Source: Platanthera guangdongensis (taxonomy: Eukaryota > Streptophyta > Magnoliopsida > Asparagales > Orchidaceae). Taken from it: a DNA stretch of 64,000 bases. This document shows, piece after piece, positions 44,433 to 56,705 of the stretch. The number at the start of each line of letters is the position of its first letter. Position 1 is the first letter of the stretch. The stretch covers positions 115,897,314 to 115,961,313 of the forward strand of contig CM077160.1 of the NCBI GenBank assembly GCA_039583875.1, written 5' to 3'. The notes beneath the pieces are model-generated. The model saw nothing but the letters and a program-made list of their open reading frames with translations. It did no database searches and was not told the DNA's origin. A program made the position numbers and the translations under genes.

Positions 44433-47400
44433 TTGCAGGAACGTCCAAATGCCACCAAAACGTCAATCTGGTATTTGGATAGTGGATGCTCTCGGCATAT
44501 GACCAGGATAAGAAGCCTAATTCAGAATTTTACTCCAGTCGTGAACGGATCAAAGGTCATCTTTGGAGGTTCAGACCGTGGAATCACTAAAGGCGACAGT
44601 ATGATTACAAACGGTAATGTATCCTTCTCAGATGTGGCTTACGTTGAAGGTTTGGAACATAACCTTATAAGCATAAGCCAACTCTGCGACAAAGGATACA
44701 TAATTGAGTTTCACGCTGATAAGTGCTTGATAAAATCCGTCGACAATATGGAAACGATTTTATCCGGCACTCGAAGCAGAAACATATTTTACTTATATTT
44801 CATTTATATAGACTCTTCTACACCAGTGTGTTTTTTAGCAAAAGATAGTGCGTCGCTTGGTGACCAATGACACAAGAGACTAGCACATATTAATTACAAA
44901 ACTATTAATAAATTATTTTCAATGAACTTAGTACGAGATGCTCCAAATGTCAAGCACGTCAAAGATAGAACTTGTCATGCATGTGTAAAAGGCAAGCAAA
45001 TAAGGGCTACCTTTAAAAGCGTTATTGACAAGGATTCCAATAGATGCCTTCATCTACTGCATATGGACTTGTTCGGTCCACAACAAATTAGAAGTTTGGG
45101 AGGTAAGGATTATACATTAGTAATTGTTGATGATTACTCACGCTTTGCGTAGGTGTTCTTTCTGAAACACAAGTCAAATACCCTCGACATCTTTACCAAT
45201 TTTGTCAGGTAAGTCCAGAATGAATATAACTGCTCCATAGTCAAAATCAGAAGTGACAATGGAACAGAGTTTAAGTCTGGGGCCATGATAGAATTTTGTG
45301 AAAGCCTGGGTATCTTTCATGAGTTTTCCTCTCCTCGCACTCCCCAACAAAATGAAGTGGCGGAGAGAAGGAATAGAACACTCATAGAGGCCTGCAGGAC
45401 CATGTTGAGTGATGCTTCACTTCCGGAATATTTTTGGGTTGAAGCCGTCAACAATGCATGCCATATGCAAAATCGAGCTCTCATAAACAAAAAGCCACGA
45501 TAAGACACCTTACGAACTTCTGAAGGGCATGAAACCAACAGTCTCATATTTTAGAATTTTTGGCTATAAATGCTTCGTGCTCAACAATGGCAAGTATCAT
45601 ACTACAAAGTTTAGAGAAAAGAGTTTTGAAGGTATTTTTGTAGGTTATTGTAGTCATAGTAAGACATATAGGATATTTAATAGAAAAACCCTAGTTGTGG
45701 AAGAATCAATACATGTTGTATTTGATGAGACGAGCTTGCTGCAAAGCAACTCTTCTAGTGTGCTCATTGAAGATACAGGTGCAAAGCTGAAAGAAATTAG
45801 CTTGGATTGACCGACTGAAGATAAAGGTGAAAAGTTCATCAAGATCACCACTCCAACTCCTATTTGAGAGGCTGATGATCTAGATGAAGGAGTCCAAGTT
45901 GAAGAAGTCACTCCGGTGATAGAAGATAATCCAAATGCAAGGACTCTAGAGCTCAGACATCTGAAGGATCACCCCATGGACCAAATCATAGGAGATCCCC
46001 GGGATGGTGTCAAAACTCGTAGAGGTACAACTAGTGAAAATCTATATTTAAGTTTTCTATCACAGGTTGAACCAAAGAAGTTTTAGGAAGAAAACTCAGA
46101 CGCATCATGCATAATGGCGATGGAAGAAGAACTAAACTAGTTCAAGCCCTGCAAAGTATGGAAACTTATTCCAAGACCCAAAGGTAAGAACGTCATTGGG
46201 ACAAAATGAGTCTACAGGAGCAAGATTGACGAGGATGGAACGATTGTAAAGAACAAGGCCAGACTTGCTGCAAAAGGTTATCGTCAAGAAGAAGGAATCG
46301 ACTTCGACCAGACGTACGCTCCAGTGGCAAGGATGGAGGCAATAAGGTTATTTCTAGCATATGCTGCACTCAAAGGCTTCAATGTCTATCAAATGGACGT
46401 GAAGTCTTCTTTCCTTAATGGAAACATAAAGGAAGAGGTATATGTGAAATAACCTCCAGGTTTCGTTGATTCTAACTCTCCTGATTATGTTTACTTACTG
46501 CACAAAGCATTATATGGTCTGAAACAAGCCCCTCAGGCTTGGTATGAGACACTGTCTAGCTTTCTACTTGAGAACAAGTTTACAAGGGGAAAGATAGACA
46601 AGACATTATTTCTTAGGGAAATTAAAGACAAGATTTTACTAGTGCAAATCTATGTCGATGACATTATTTTTGGCTCTACTAACGACAACCTCTGCAAGAA
46701 GTTTTCAAAACTTATGTAAGGGAAGTTTAAAATGAGCAGTATGAGCGAGCTGAAGTATTTCTTAGGGCTTTAGGTGAAACAATCTGAAGATGGAATTTTC
46801 ATCTCGCAGACAAAATTCACCAAAGAGCTGATTAAAAAATTCGGAATGGAGAACGCAACCTCGATGAGGACTCCAACGGGTTCAACAATGTCTCTAGACA
46901 AGGATGAAAAAGAGAAACCTTTTGATGAAACTAAGTACAGAAGCATTATTGGATCCTTGCTCTACCTTACTGCAAGTAGACCTTACATAATATTCTCATC
47001 ATGTGTCTGTGCTAGATTTCAGGTGAACTCTAAGGAATCTCACTACGCTGCTGCAAAGCATATTTTGAGATACCTTAAAGGTACACCAAATCTTGGTTTA
47101 TGGTACCCAAGAAGTAATGATAGCGAACTAATAGGTTTTTCAGATGCAGATTTTGCAGGGAGCAAAGACGACAGGAAAGCACTTCAGGGACTTGCCAATT
47201 CTTTGGAAGAAGGCTTATCTCCTTGAGTAGCAAAAAGCAAAACTGTGTACTGAGTCGGAGTATATCTCTGCAAGCAGTTGCTGTGCACGGTTACTTTGGA
47301 TAAAGAATCAGTTTGAAGACTACAACATGAAGTTTCAAAACATTCCTTTGTTTTGCAACTCTTCCAGTGCAATTGCAATGGCCAACAATCCAGTATCGCA

Positions 47401-47584
47401 CAGCCGGACAAACCATATAGAGCTAAGGTATCACTTCATCCGGGAGCATGTGGAGCATGGGGACGTAGATCTTCAATATGTCTCTACAGATAGGCAAATT
47501 GCAGACATTTTCACGAAGCCGCTGGACGAGACCAAGTTCTCGTTATTCAAAACAGAATTTAGGATGCTCAACAAGGAAGAGTAG
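44433..47584 (+). pseudogene. pol: SIRE-A pol: protease, integrase, reverse transcriptase, RNase H
   Basis: Protease motif WYLDSGCSRHMT lies at about 44470. The pre-integrase zinc motif CHACVKGKQ is at about 44974. Integrase core: HMDLFGP, VDDYSRF, RSDNGTEF (about 45250) and NEVAERRNRTL (about 45351). The linker carries HPMDQIIGDPRDGVKTR (about 45971). Reverse transcriptase from about 46200: [22 protein letters not shown] and intact YVDD (46651-46662). RNase H: SDADFAGSKDDRKA, ending IADIFTKPLDETKF at 47584. Frame changes near 45500 and 47200, with stops near 45151, 46085, 46138, 46207, 46450, 46718 and 46771. Confidence 0.9.
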
Positions 47585-47654
47585 AGAAGCTGGATTTTCA
47601 AGAAGGCTCAAGGTTCAAAGGTTAGTCAAATACTGGAATTTTACAAAATTCTAA

Positions 47655-48022
47655 CTCTTTGACTCGAGTAAGACACAACCTAATCGAGTAAGCATATGAC
47701 CTACTCGAGTAGTAGAATGACATAGTCGAGTAGTATAATTGACCTACTCGAGTAGAAGAATAATATACTCGAGTAGTCTACTTGACCTACTAGAGTAGTG
47801 GAATGATATACTCGAGTAGTTTACTTGACCTACTCGAGTAGCAGACTAACATACTCGAGTAGTCTGCTTCACTTACTCGAGTACCTCACTCACTTACTCG
47901 AGTACTTCGGTTCACCTACTCGAATACTTCAATACATCTACTCGAGTACTTCTATATACCTACTCAAGTAATTCCAGATTCATTTAATCGAGTACCTAAC
48001 TATAACTACTCGAGTAATTTCA
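47655..48022. repeat. CTCGAGTAG array between RNase H and ORF3
   Basis: About eleven exact CTCGAG words plus variants (AGTCGAG, CTAGAG, CTCGAA), in fairly regular units of about 22 bp (GACCTACTCGAGTAGTAGAA and relatives). More regular than the LTR array, so this may be closer to the ancestral tandem. One further CTCGAG at 48192 lies just before ORF3. Confidence 0.92.
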
Positions 48023-48303
48023 CTCACTTGTGTATATGCTGAGTCATTTTTCAAATTTTCTTATGCACAAACCAAGGCTAATGCCACCTCTTCTATGGTT
48101 TACTTCATTCATTTTCGAATAATTAGACCTAAAATTATGGTTATATAAATAAGAAAATCCGGAAATATCCTACATGAAATCATTTCCGCTCTCTCGAGTA
48201 CCCGACTTCCTCTTCGCGTTCCTCAATCAGTTGCAGAGCTGCGCGATTTCCATCACCCCGTCGATATTTTCTAGGGTTTTTGCATCTCCAAGATTTCTAA
48301 ATC

Positions 48304-50694
48304 ATGGCCGCCTCCTCTAAAATCGGCATTGGTTCGGAATTAGTCGCTGCCGGGATTGCAGAACTCTCTGATGACTTCCATAATCTCATGATTCTGCTCA
48401 ACACCGTCGGATTAACATTCATACTCCAAGAACAGTGTCGAATTCTATTCCCCGATGTTGCAGAATTCTTCAGGAATGTCAAGGTGAAGTGCCATGGGAC
48501 AGTTCTAAAATCTACAGTTAGAGGTATCAAGATCAAACTTACTCCAAATTCTGTTTCTCAACTTCTTCGGCTGCCAGTTTTAGATGTAGTTGATTTTCTG
48601 GGTGATGAAGAATATGCCAGAACTTGCTTATTTTGTGGAATTTTTGCTGATGCAAAATACATTAGAAGGGCTGACATGAATGTAGAAGGTAAACTATTGG
48701 TTGATATTATAGGAAAAATTCTTCTGTGCAAGAAAAATTCCATAAGAGATATCCCTCTGTATTTCTTTAAAATGATGCAAGCCATAGTCTGTAGAAAAGA
48801 CTTTCAGTTTGGCTTGCTCATCCTGAACAAAATCAAGGAGAGCATTAAATCCCCCAATTATGCAAGGATCATTTCATTACTCCTTCATGAGATAAACCCA
48901 GAAACCTTTAACTTCTCAAGGGAGTATCCTTCATCACATGAAGAAGGTCTCCATCTCCTACATTCAAAGATGGGAGCTCAAGTTGCCGAATCCTTCCCAA
49001 GATGCCAAGGTCACTGAAGTTCTAGACACAGAGGACAGGACCCCATCTCCCTATCCATCTCAGGTCCCCAGCTCCTCTGGTGCACCAAATGAGGGGGAGC
49101 CTGCTCCTGCTGTTTCAATTAGAATGCCAACTACTCCAGCACCTACTCCTACACCTGTTACCCCAGATGACATTCCATCAGATCAACAGCCTCAAGAAGC
49201 ACTCCTTTCCACTGATACTGCCATCAATGAAATGATAGAGGAATTAAATGCAGATGAGCCATCTCCAGCTCCATCTCCTAAAGCTCCATCCACTGATATT
49301 CCCAAAGACCCCACACCAGTACCATCTCCAGCACATTCTCTAGTGCCATCACCAGTAAAGTCTCCAGAATAATCTCCAGCAAGGTCTCCAACTCAATCTC
49401 CTGATACTCACCAAGAGCTGCCAGAAACTATCTTCATTTCTGATGAGTCCTCACCTGAGCCAGCTGAAGCTCCTCTCAGAAATTTGGATTTCTCTATTCC
49501 TCAAATCATGGAAGAAGGGGATGCCCTAATATATACTACAAGAGCTCAGAGCTCTGTGACCCTTCAAGAAATAGCTCCATGGATAGCTCCTCCTATTCTT
49601 TCTGCTCCATCTACTTCTGCTCCTCCTACTACTACTGCCTCTTCATCCATAGATTTGATGCTACAGATTATCTTTCTCCTTCAAGAACAGAAAACATATT
49701 TTGATGCCTGTATTAAAACTGTCACTGATAAGGTTACTGCTCTAGAAACTGAGATGAGCAGAGGGTTTGCTGAGATCCAACATAATACTGATCAGCTTAA
49801 ACCCTGTTCCAAATTGGTGGCAAGGCCTTAGACAACACTATAACTACTGTTGGCCAAGTTATGGAACAGGGTGTTACCCTAGCTGACAATCAAATAGAAT
49901 TGGACAAAAGAGCTGCAATAACCAAAATGAAGATCTGTGAAGAAGTTGGAATCTTCAAAGAAAATCCTATTGAGAAGCTATTTGTTGAAGTTAGAAAGGG
50001 GGAGGGATTGGTGAAAGAATACTTCGAAAAATCTGATGCCTTCAAGAAAGAACTCTGGGAAACTAAGATGACAGAGATTGACAATAATGTCCTGAAACAA
50101 ATACAGAGTGTCAAATTACACACCTATGACACTGCTGTATGGATGCACAATCAAATCCTTCCTGAATTTGCTGTTGATCCAAATATTATTCCTCATCATT
50201 TGAATCCACTAGCTGCTAATGCTCCTGCTCAAGCTCCTCAACCCACTTTCTCTCCTATGCCTGATGATTCAGTTGCCCCTCCTGATACTTATACTCAGGG
50301 TTGGGATGAAGATCCTGCAGACATTTTCTTCAAAGCTCCTCCTAAAATTCAAACTTACAAAAAGAAAAGAAAGTATGGTGATGGTGCTTCTGCAAGCTAG
50401 TCCATTCGTACTCCAGCTCCTGAATTTGCTGAGATTTGGTCTCCCACTTCTAAGTACCTCATCCTGGATACACTCAGATTAGTTGTGGATTACCATGAGA
50501 ACAGAAATATTCACTACAGTTCCCAGGAGTGGGAGTTGTATGAGAAATCGATGACCAAAAGAAGGATATATGACAAAGAATATGGAAGAAACAATCCTGC
50601 TCCTCCTCCAAGACCTCCCAAGTATTATCCAAAGCCTTACAACAACCAAAGGAGACAACAAGAGAAACAAGACAGACAGCATCATCAGAACTAG
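48304..50694 (+). pseudogene. SIRE-A ORF3, transposon-associated protein of unknown role
   Basis: ATG at 48304 (MAASSKIGIG), 30 bp after a TTTTCTAG splice-acceptor-like site. The first 220 residues (FFRNVKVKCHGTVLKSTVRG, LTPNSVSQLLRLP) resemble the plant transposon-linked domain I know as Putative plant transposon protein (PF20167, from memory). Then a Pro/Ser/Thr-rich linker (about 49040-49600), a hydrophobic/coiled segment (LMLQIIFLLQEQ...VTALETEM, about 49655), a second helical part and a basic, Pro- and Gln-rich tail to 50694. Two frameshifts (about 48985 and 49830) and stops at 49370 and 50398 break it. No signal peptide or clear membrane anchor, so it does not look like a true envelope protein. 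Role unknown. Confidence 0.75.
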
Positions 50695-50900
50695 CTAAAA
50701 GGACTTATGAGTTATGGAAATAATTTTTGTTGTTAATGATATTTTTGGATATTCACACTTATATAATTCTAAGTTTTTGATGTCATTATCTTTTTCATAG
50801 TCTTTTGCTTGCTTATACTGATTTATTTGCTTAGCATTCTTTTTATATCCATAATTCACCTTAGTGTAAAGGGTTCTGACTTCTACAAATAGGGGGAGAT

Positions 50901-52884
50901 TGTTGGGTATTCTATCCACACTAACCCAGATTTGATGAAGTCATACTTGAACTAAGATGAATTAAGTTGTATTTGATGCTTGGTTTGAGTTATGTGTTTG
51001 CAGGAATCTTATGGGATGTGTAGACCAATGTCAGTCTACAATGGGTCACCAAACATAGGACCATACAATGTAATCCTTCATTGTGTGATCCAAGGTGTTG
51101 ACTCATGTTAAGCCTCTCTATTGGGATACACTTCATATTCAAGCTCTAGGACTAAGTGAAAAGACTTGATGCTGGTCTCACCTTAGAAGAAGGAAAAATT
51201 CTGTCAAGAAAATTTCCTAAGTAAAGTACTTGAGTAGTTCTATACTTACTCGAGTAAGTTGCTAAGTCCATACTCGAGTAATAATACTCTTACTCGAGTC
51301 GTTGAGATATATCCCGAGTAGTCCAATTATGGCTCTCGAGTAGTTAAGACAACTACTCGAGTAGTTTCCTTTCACCTCTCGGGTTTACAGAAATTTTCTT
51401 CTCAAAAGTTTTCTAAGTTAAATACTCAAGTAGTTCTGTATAGTACTCGAGTAGTTTTATCTTCTGTCTCGAGTAGTTGAATTCTGACTCTCGTGTAGTT
51501 CTCACTTACTCGAGTAGTCTAAGTCATGTACTCGAGTAGTTCATATATTACTCGAGTAGTCCAGTATTTATACTCGAGTAATCCAGAATTCCATTCCGGA
51601 AAATTTCTCTAAGTGAATTACTTGTGTAGTCATTTCCATATACTCGATTATTTCTATTTGTGTCGAGTAGTTCAACTTCTATACTCGAGTTGTCCAGTAT
51701 TCCAGTTCCAAAAATTTTCTAAGTCTTTGTCTCGAGTATTTTCTAAACTACTCGAGTAGTTTATTCTTATATACTCGAGTAGTATTTCTTATACTCGAGT
51801 AATGTACTCCACCTCTCGTGTAAGTACTCAAGTACTCGAGTATGTTATTTTTGTTACTCGAGTAGCTGATTACTTTTCTTCTTATTTACTCGAGTAGTTG
51901 ACTCCATGTACTCGAGTAATCATCTCTTTCTCTCTCGAGTATTTTTTCTTATAACTCGAGTAGTCATATTCTACCTACTCGAGTAGTGCTGCATGTACTC
52001 GAGTAGTCCTCTATCTCTCGAGTATTTTACTTCGATTTTTCCGAAAATTCGTTAAGTCCAGAATGACGGTTTTCTTAATGAACTTTGACATGACTGGTCC
52101 ACGTGTATCTCATAATGACTTAATTATGTCTAATCTTTTCTGATCCTATAAAATGTCTTGTCTAAACCGACAAACCCTAACAATTATTCTAAGAAGATTA
52201 TTTTAAGAGAATTTTTCAGCCATTTCTATTTCCTCTTTCTCTCTCCAAGAAACGAAAACCGCCGCCGCCACCGTCGCTGATTCCCGACCGGCTAGGGTTT
52301 CGTCTTTTGAGGATTCAGATCAAGAAGGCTTTCTAGATCGAGATTTGTTCAACTCCTCATCTTCTAATTAGATCGATCGTGTGAAGCCAAGAAGTTTCAG
52401 ATCCAATCTTGCCGAGATTTCTCTTCATCATTCTGACAAAGCCGCAGAGCCTAGAAGAAGAAATTTCTGGTCGACTGTTGCAGATCTAACAAGAAATTAC
52501 TGTTTGTATTTCTATACAAAATTTCTTTCATTCTTGTAGGAGAAATTTCTCCGAGTGTAGGAGATTTTGTCTCCGAGATTGTAGGAAGTTTTACCTTCTG
52601 AGTGTAGATCCGTTTTGTGGATCGAGATTGTAGGAACATTGTTCCGAGGGTAGGATTGATTTTCAATCCGAGATAATGGAGTAGCCGAGTCTAGTGTATT
52701 GCTAGATCGGTGAGGGAAAGTGGATGTACACAAGGTTGGGGAACCACTATAAATCTTGCCTCGCCTGTGTTTGATTGGTAGATAGATCTGTGCATTGGTT
52801 TGTAATTTTTTATTCCGCAAAAAGACGCACATCACACCTATTCACCCCCTCTAGGTGATTTAGGTAGACAACTATAAACGTTCA
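50901..52884 (+). repeat. SIRE-A 3' LTR
   Basis: Direct copy of 40073-42029, preceded by the polypurine tract and followed by the GGAGT duplication. Carries about 25 CTCGAG words at 51246-52025 and CCTATAAAATG at about 52146. Confidence 0.92.
51236..52025. repeat. CTCGAGTAG array (3' LTR)
   Basis: Same array as 40399-41175 with independent decay: several words are lost in one LTR and kept in the other (for example the first unit is CTTGAG here), and one extra segment (about 51617-51655) is present only here. Confidence 0.9.
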
Positions 52885-52889
52885 GGAGT

Positions 52890-53619
52890 TAGTGTTGCTC
52901 ATATCTAATGCATGTAAATCTGAAGATTTAGAAGGGTTCTAGGTGTTCAGATTTAGCCCAGTTCGTCAAGTGTTGATGATTTTTCTTGTGCACATCTGAG
53001 ATGCATTTGGATTGTGTATGTTGTAAGCTTTTCTTGTGAATGTGCACATTGGTTAATTATTAACCATGATTAAGTGCTAATCAATTATATTAAAATCCCA
53101 TATCAAATATTAAGTATTAGGATTTCTTCCGATGAATGACACTCTTCCTGCCTCGATCGATGAAGTGTGGGTTTTTCAAAGCAAGGTGCATTAATCTATC
53201 TCGCTAATGGTGCGGGCAGATAATTGAGATTTCCCACTATCGACATCAGGTCAAACTTAACTGGGTGACCTCAAAAGTTGAGTGCCCAAAGACATAGGGT
53301 TGGCATGAACCACATGACAGATGCAAAAAAAAGAGTTATTCACCAACCATATAGGAGTTGCATGATAATGCAATCGATAAGTGTTGTCTACCTAAATAAA
53401 TACACTATGAGAGAAAAGCCAAAGCTGACTCATGGTGTTGGTGAAATGCGGATCTTGTCCACTAAGAGAGTAGATCGCATAAGCTCTCCGAAATGATATT
53501 GAGGGTTATCAGTTTGATTAAAATAGTGGGAGAAAATTTAATTGAAGTCCTAATTGAAATAAAAATGTATTTTGAAATATAGTACTGAGTTTTTTGTTTA
53601 AATTCTCGTAGAATTTTCA
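52890..53619 (+). other. copia-3 leader, part after SIRE-A
   Basis: Continues the leader after the GGAGT duplication. No conserved ORF; a 72-codon ORF at 53278 has no gag motif. Leads into gag. Confidence 0.55.
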
Positions 53620-53912
53620 TAGTAAGTGGATCTCATTCCACCCTATCCCTTTGAGCCATCCTTGAGAAGGAGAAACTGAGTGGGACAAATTATCTGGACT
53701 GGTATAAAAATTTAAGAATTATTCTGAGGCAAGAGCGTAAGCTCTATGTCTTGGAAGAGAATTCCCCTAAAGTGTCAATTAGGAATGTGTCCCAAGCTGA
53801 TAAAGATGCTTATAATAAGTATCAAGATGACTCCTTGGATGTAGAATGCCTCATGCTGGCAACCATGAACACTGAGCTTCAGAAGCAACATTAGAACATA
53901 GGTTGTAAGGAG
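53620..53912 (+). pseudogene. gag: copia-3 gag, N-terminal part
   Basis: Classic plant copia gag opening: LSGTNYLDWYKNLRIILRQ, KLYVLEE, DKDAYNKYQDDSLDVECLML and MNTELQKQH, followed by a stop at about 53892. Homology ends near 53912, where SIRE-B LTR sequence begins. Only about a third of a normal gag is present. The start codon is not clear because ATG context upstream is degraded. Confidence 0.8.
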
Positions 53913-54489
53913 ATTGACAGGTTAAAAGATTGAAGACCTACTCAACCTGCAGCAAAGCTCCAACCTTCCTAAATAAATCAATTTCTCAAGGGGAGCTTTG
54001 TTAAAATCAAAGATCCACTAAGTCTTCTCAGTTGTATTTGAGATAGAGAAGACACCATCACTCTCTCATCCCCTCACTATAAAAGGGTTCTTTAACTCCC
54101 TTCAAAAGTTATTCCTGATTGCAAGTCACCTGATCAAAAAACATGGGTTAGTTTTTGAGCACCTGATCAAAAGCTCATTGTTGGTAGTCACCTGATCAAA
54201 AACTTGAGTGGATTCCTACCAGGGTGGTAGAAGAGTGGATGTACCCAGGTTGGGGAACCACTATAAAATTCTTATGTTGTCTGGTTGCCATCTTGTTCTT
54301 TTGTTCTTGCTGTGGCTGTGCTGGTTAGGTTTGATGTGCTTGTGATTAGTTAGTTTATATTTTATTGAGCCTGTGGTAGATTAATATATCTCAGGGCTGA
54401 TTTTCTTTAATTAGCAAAAATCTTTAAAAGTTTCAAGATACTTTATTCACCCCCCTCTAGTGTATTTCAGGTCTAACCCTTACTTTCAA
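53912..54489 (+). repeat. SIRE-B 5' LTR (truncated)
   Basis: Matches 63749-64000 from TGAAGACCTA onward: AGTCTTCTCAGTTGTAT, a TATA-like word (CTATAAAAGGG at about 54080) and a CACCTGATCAAAA word repeated three times (54127-54200). Ends CTTTCA, two bases before the primer site. Confidence 0.75.
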
Positions 54490-54491
54490 TT

Positions 54492-54503
54492 GGTATCAGA
54501 GCA
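54492..54503 (+). other. primer binding site, initiator tRNA-Met (SIRE-B)
   Basis: TGGTATCAGAGC, two bases after the LTR end, copia position. Confidence 0.9.
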
Positions 54504-54593
54504 ATGTTCCTTTGGTTGTACAAGCTAACCCTTGAACCAAAAGATCCTGTGTTAGATCTGATTTTTTATTTCTATTAGGATTATATATACAAC

Positions 54594-56700
54594 ATGACAC
54601 ATAACAAAGACTATGCAAGCACCAGACCTCCAGTATGTAAATTAAATAAGTTTGCCATCTGGAAGACAAGAATCAAACTATATATGAATTATATTGATGA
54701 GGACATCTACAACTCTATCTTGACAGGTCCTCCTCAACTAGCAGCATCCTCATCAACTTCCAGCACTCATGCAGTTCCACCACCTGAGTGGACTGATGCT
54801 CAAAAGAAAACCAAAGTTGCTGATGTTAAAGCCATGAACATTCTGGCCCAAATAATGTCTGAAGACATTTTCCAGAAAGTGGCTGAATGCACATCAACCA
54901 AGGTCATTTGAGATTCTCTCAACCAAATGGTGGTTGGCTCAGCTGATGAAAGGAAAGAAAGAAGATCAAATCTCATATCCTAGTATGAGAATTTCAAGAA
55001 GGATGAAGCAGAATCTGTTGCAGACATGTACAACAGATTAAGCCTAATAATCAATAAGCTGAAGACCTTGTATGAGGACATCAACCTCACTGAGGTGAAT
55101 GATAAAATCCTCATGTGCTTCCCAAGCTCATGGGATTCAAGAATCTGGTCAATCAAGGAGGCCAGGAGCATAAATGAGATTTCCACAGAATCTCTATTAG
55201 GAAAGCTCAAGTCTTATGAGTAGCTCATAAAGTCTAGAGAAGCAGCCAAACAAAGGACTCATCCACCAGTAAGGAAGGAGCACAACTTTGCATTCAAGGC
55301 TGTTGAAGAAACTGAAGCCTCAATAGTGAATGAAGAGTTAATGAGTCTGTTCGCCAAAAGATTTTATAAAATGGCAGGGAAGGACTTCAGAAGAAAATCA
55401 TCCAGGCAGAATGATAAGTCAAGGTATGATAAGACCCCTACTAAAGAAGTAGTGTGTTTTGGCTGTAGGAAACCTAAACACCTCATCTCAGAGTGTCCAG
55501 AGAATCAAAAGAAAGAAAGAAGAAGAGAGAAGGATTTTAGAAGACAGCAAAGCTCAAGGCCTTCTTCCAGCAAATACAAAAAGAAGGAGAAGAGTTTTGT
55601 TGCTGAAAACTGGAGTGACATTGAAGATGAATCCACATCTTCTATCTCCAGTGAAGAAGAAGAGGCAAGGGCCAAGGAAGTATGCCTCATGGCCATTGAT
55701 GCCTCCAGAAGTCAGTCAAATGAAGAAGAATCTGACAATGAAGGAGCATCAAAATCAGAAGCTGATGATGTATTGTCATCTTTTGAATGTAATTCTGATA
55801 CTTTCAAAATTGAATTTAAGACAATGTGAATTGATTTAATAAACTCTCAAAAGGAAATCAAATCACTTAGGGAAAAATTATCAAATCAGGAAAATATGAT
55901 TTCTGAAAAGACAAGGTTAAAAGAAGAACTAACAATAGCTAATGAACAAATCAATTCTTTTAAAAACAGAGCTATGTAAGCCCAAAGTACTTAAGGAATC
56001 TCTCAATGGGAGAAGCCTTAAGTTGATGGACATCACAAGCACAGTCAATGCTAGACTGAATGGCAAACTGGGCTTGGGTGCATCATCAAGTTTACCCCCC
56101 ATACTTAAGAAGAACATATTATCAACCCCTATTAGATTTGTTTCTGCTAAGGGTAAAGAAGTAATAAACAATAAACAAACCACAGAAGAAATGCCCAACT
56201 CAAAAGTTCAAAATAACAGAAACCAGACGACTTTAAGTAAAAGCAAAGTTCTACAAATTTCGTCGAACTCAGGTCAACGAAATGTGGCCAGTTCGTCAAA
56301 CTCAAGTCGACGAACTTTGAACGCAAATCTATATAATAATAATTCATCGTACTGCGACCGACGAACTATGTATGGTTCGTCGAGCAGAGATAGAAAAACT
56401 TGGGGCACAGAAAATGAACATGTTCATTCTCTGAGCAGAGATCGACGATCTCATCCCATTTCGTCGAACTCTGGTTGACGAACTTATAACTTTTCGTCGA
56501 CCCCAGACAGACTTTATAAAAATTATAATTATAACATAACCCCTAATCAAACTAGGAAACCCTTTAAACCTCTTGTTGATTGGATAATTCCTCCTAGAAG
56601 ATATCATCCCTTAGGCTATAAATCACAACCTGAATTTTCTGTGATATCAGGCTTTCTTATCAGCAAAACAAAGGACCCAAGATAACCTGGGTCAAGAACA
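54594..56700 (+). pseudogene. gag: SIRE-B gag, broken, with TTCGTCGA motifs in the coding region
   Basis: Start at ATG 54594 (MTHNKDYASTRPPVCKLNKFAIWKTRIKLYM). All of 54594-55829 is one frame with stops at 54909, about 54981, 55221 and 55827. UBN2-like body, CCHC knuckle CFGCRKPKHLISEC at 55455-55496, basic and acidic stretches, then a coiled coil (LREKLSNQENMISEKTRLKEELTIANEQ). From 55942 the frame changes. Between about 56255 and 56500 the DNA contains TTCGTCGA / TCGACGAA words that translate as repeated SSNS-x-RR pieces. This is where SIRE-A has its second zinc knuckle. Confidence 0.82.
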
Positions 56701-56705
56701 ACTAA

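Larger units (their letters stand above)
40073..52884 (+). mobile_element. SIRE-A: complete SIRE/Maximus-like copia element with third ORF
   Basis: LTRs of 1957 bp (40073-42029) and 1984 bp (50901-52884), TGTTGGGTATT...TTTCA ends, flanked by perfect GGAGT duplications (40068-40072; 52885-52889). The primer site is at 42032-42043 and the polypurine tract ATAGGGGGAGA at 50889-50899. Internal order: gag with zinc knuckle, second knuckle, protease, integrase, reverse transcriptase, RNase H, a CTCGAG motif array, then ORF3. Long LTRs, the HPMDQIIGD motif and a downstream ORF mark the SIRE lineage. Stops and frameshifts inactivate it. The LTRs are very similar, so it is among the younger insertions. 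Confidence 0.93.
38963..53912 (+). mobile_element. copia-3: 5' part of a Ty1/copia element, split by SIRE-A
   Basis: An LTR ending CCCAACA (39817), a tRNA-Met primer site (39819-39830), a leader interrupted by the 12.8-kb SIRE-A element (40073-52884, duplicated GGAGT), the rest of the leader (52890-53620) and the start of a copia gag up to about 53912, where SIRE-B LTR sequence takes over. Pol and the 3' LTR are not in the window. Confidence 0.75.
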
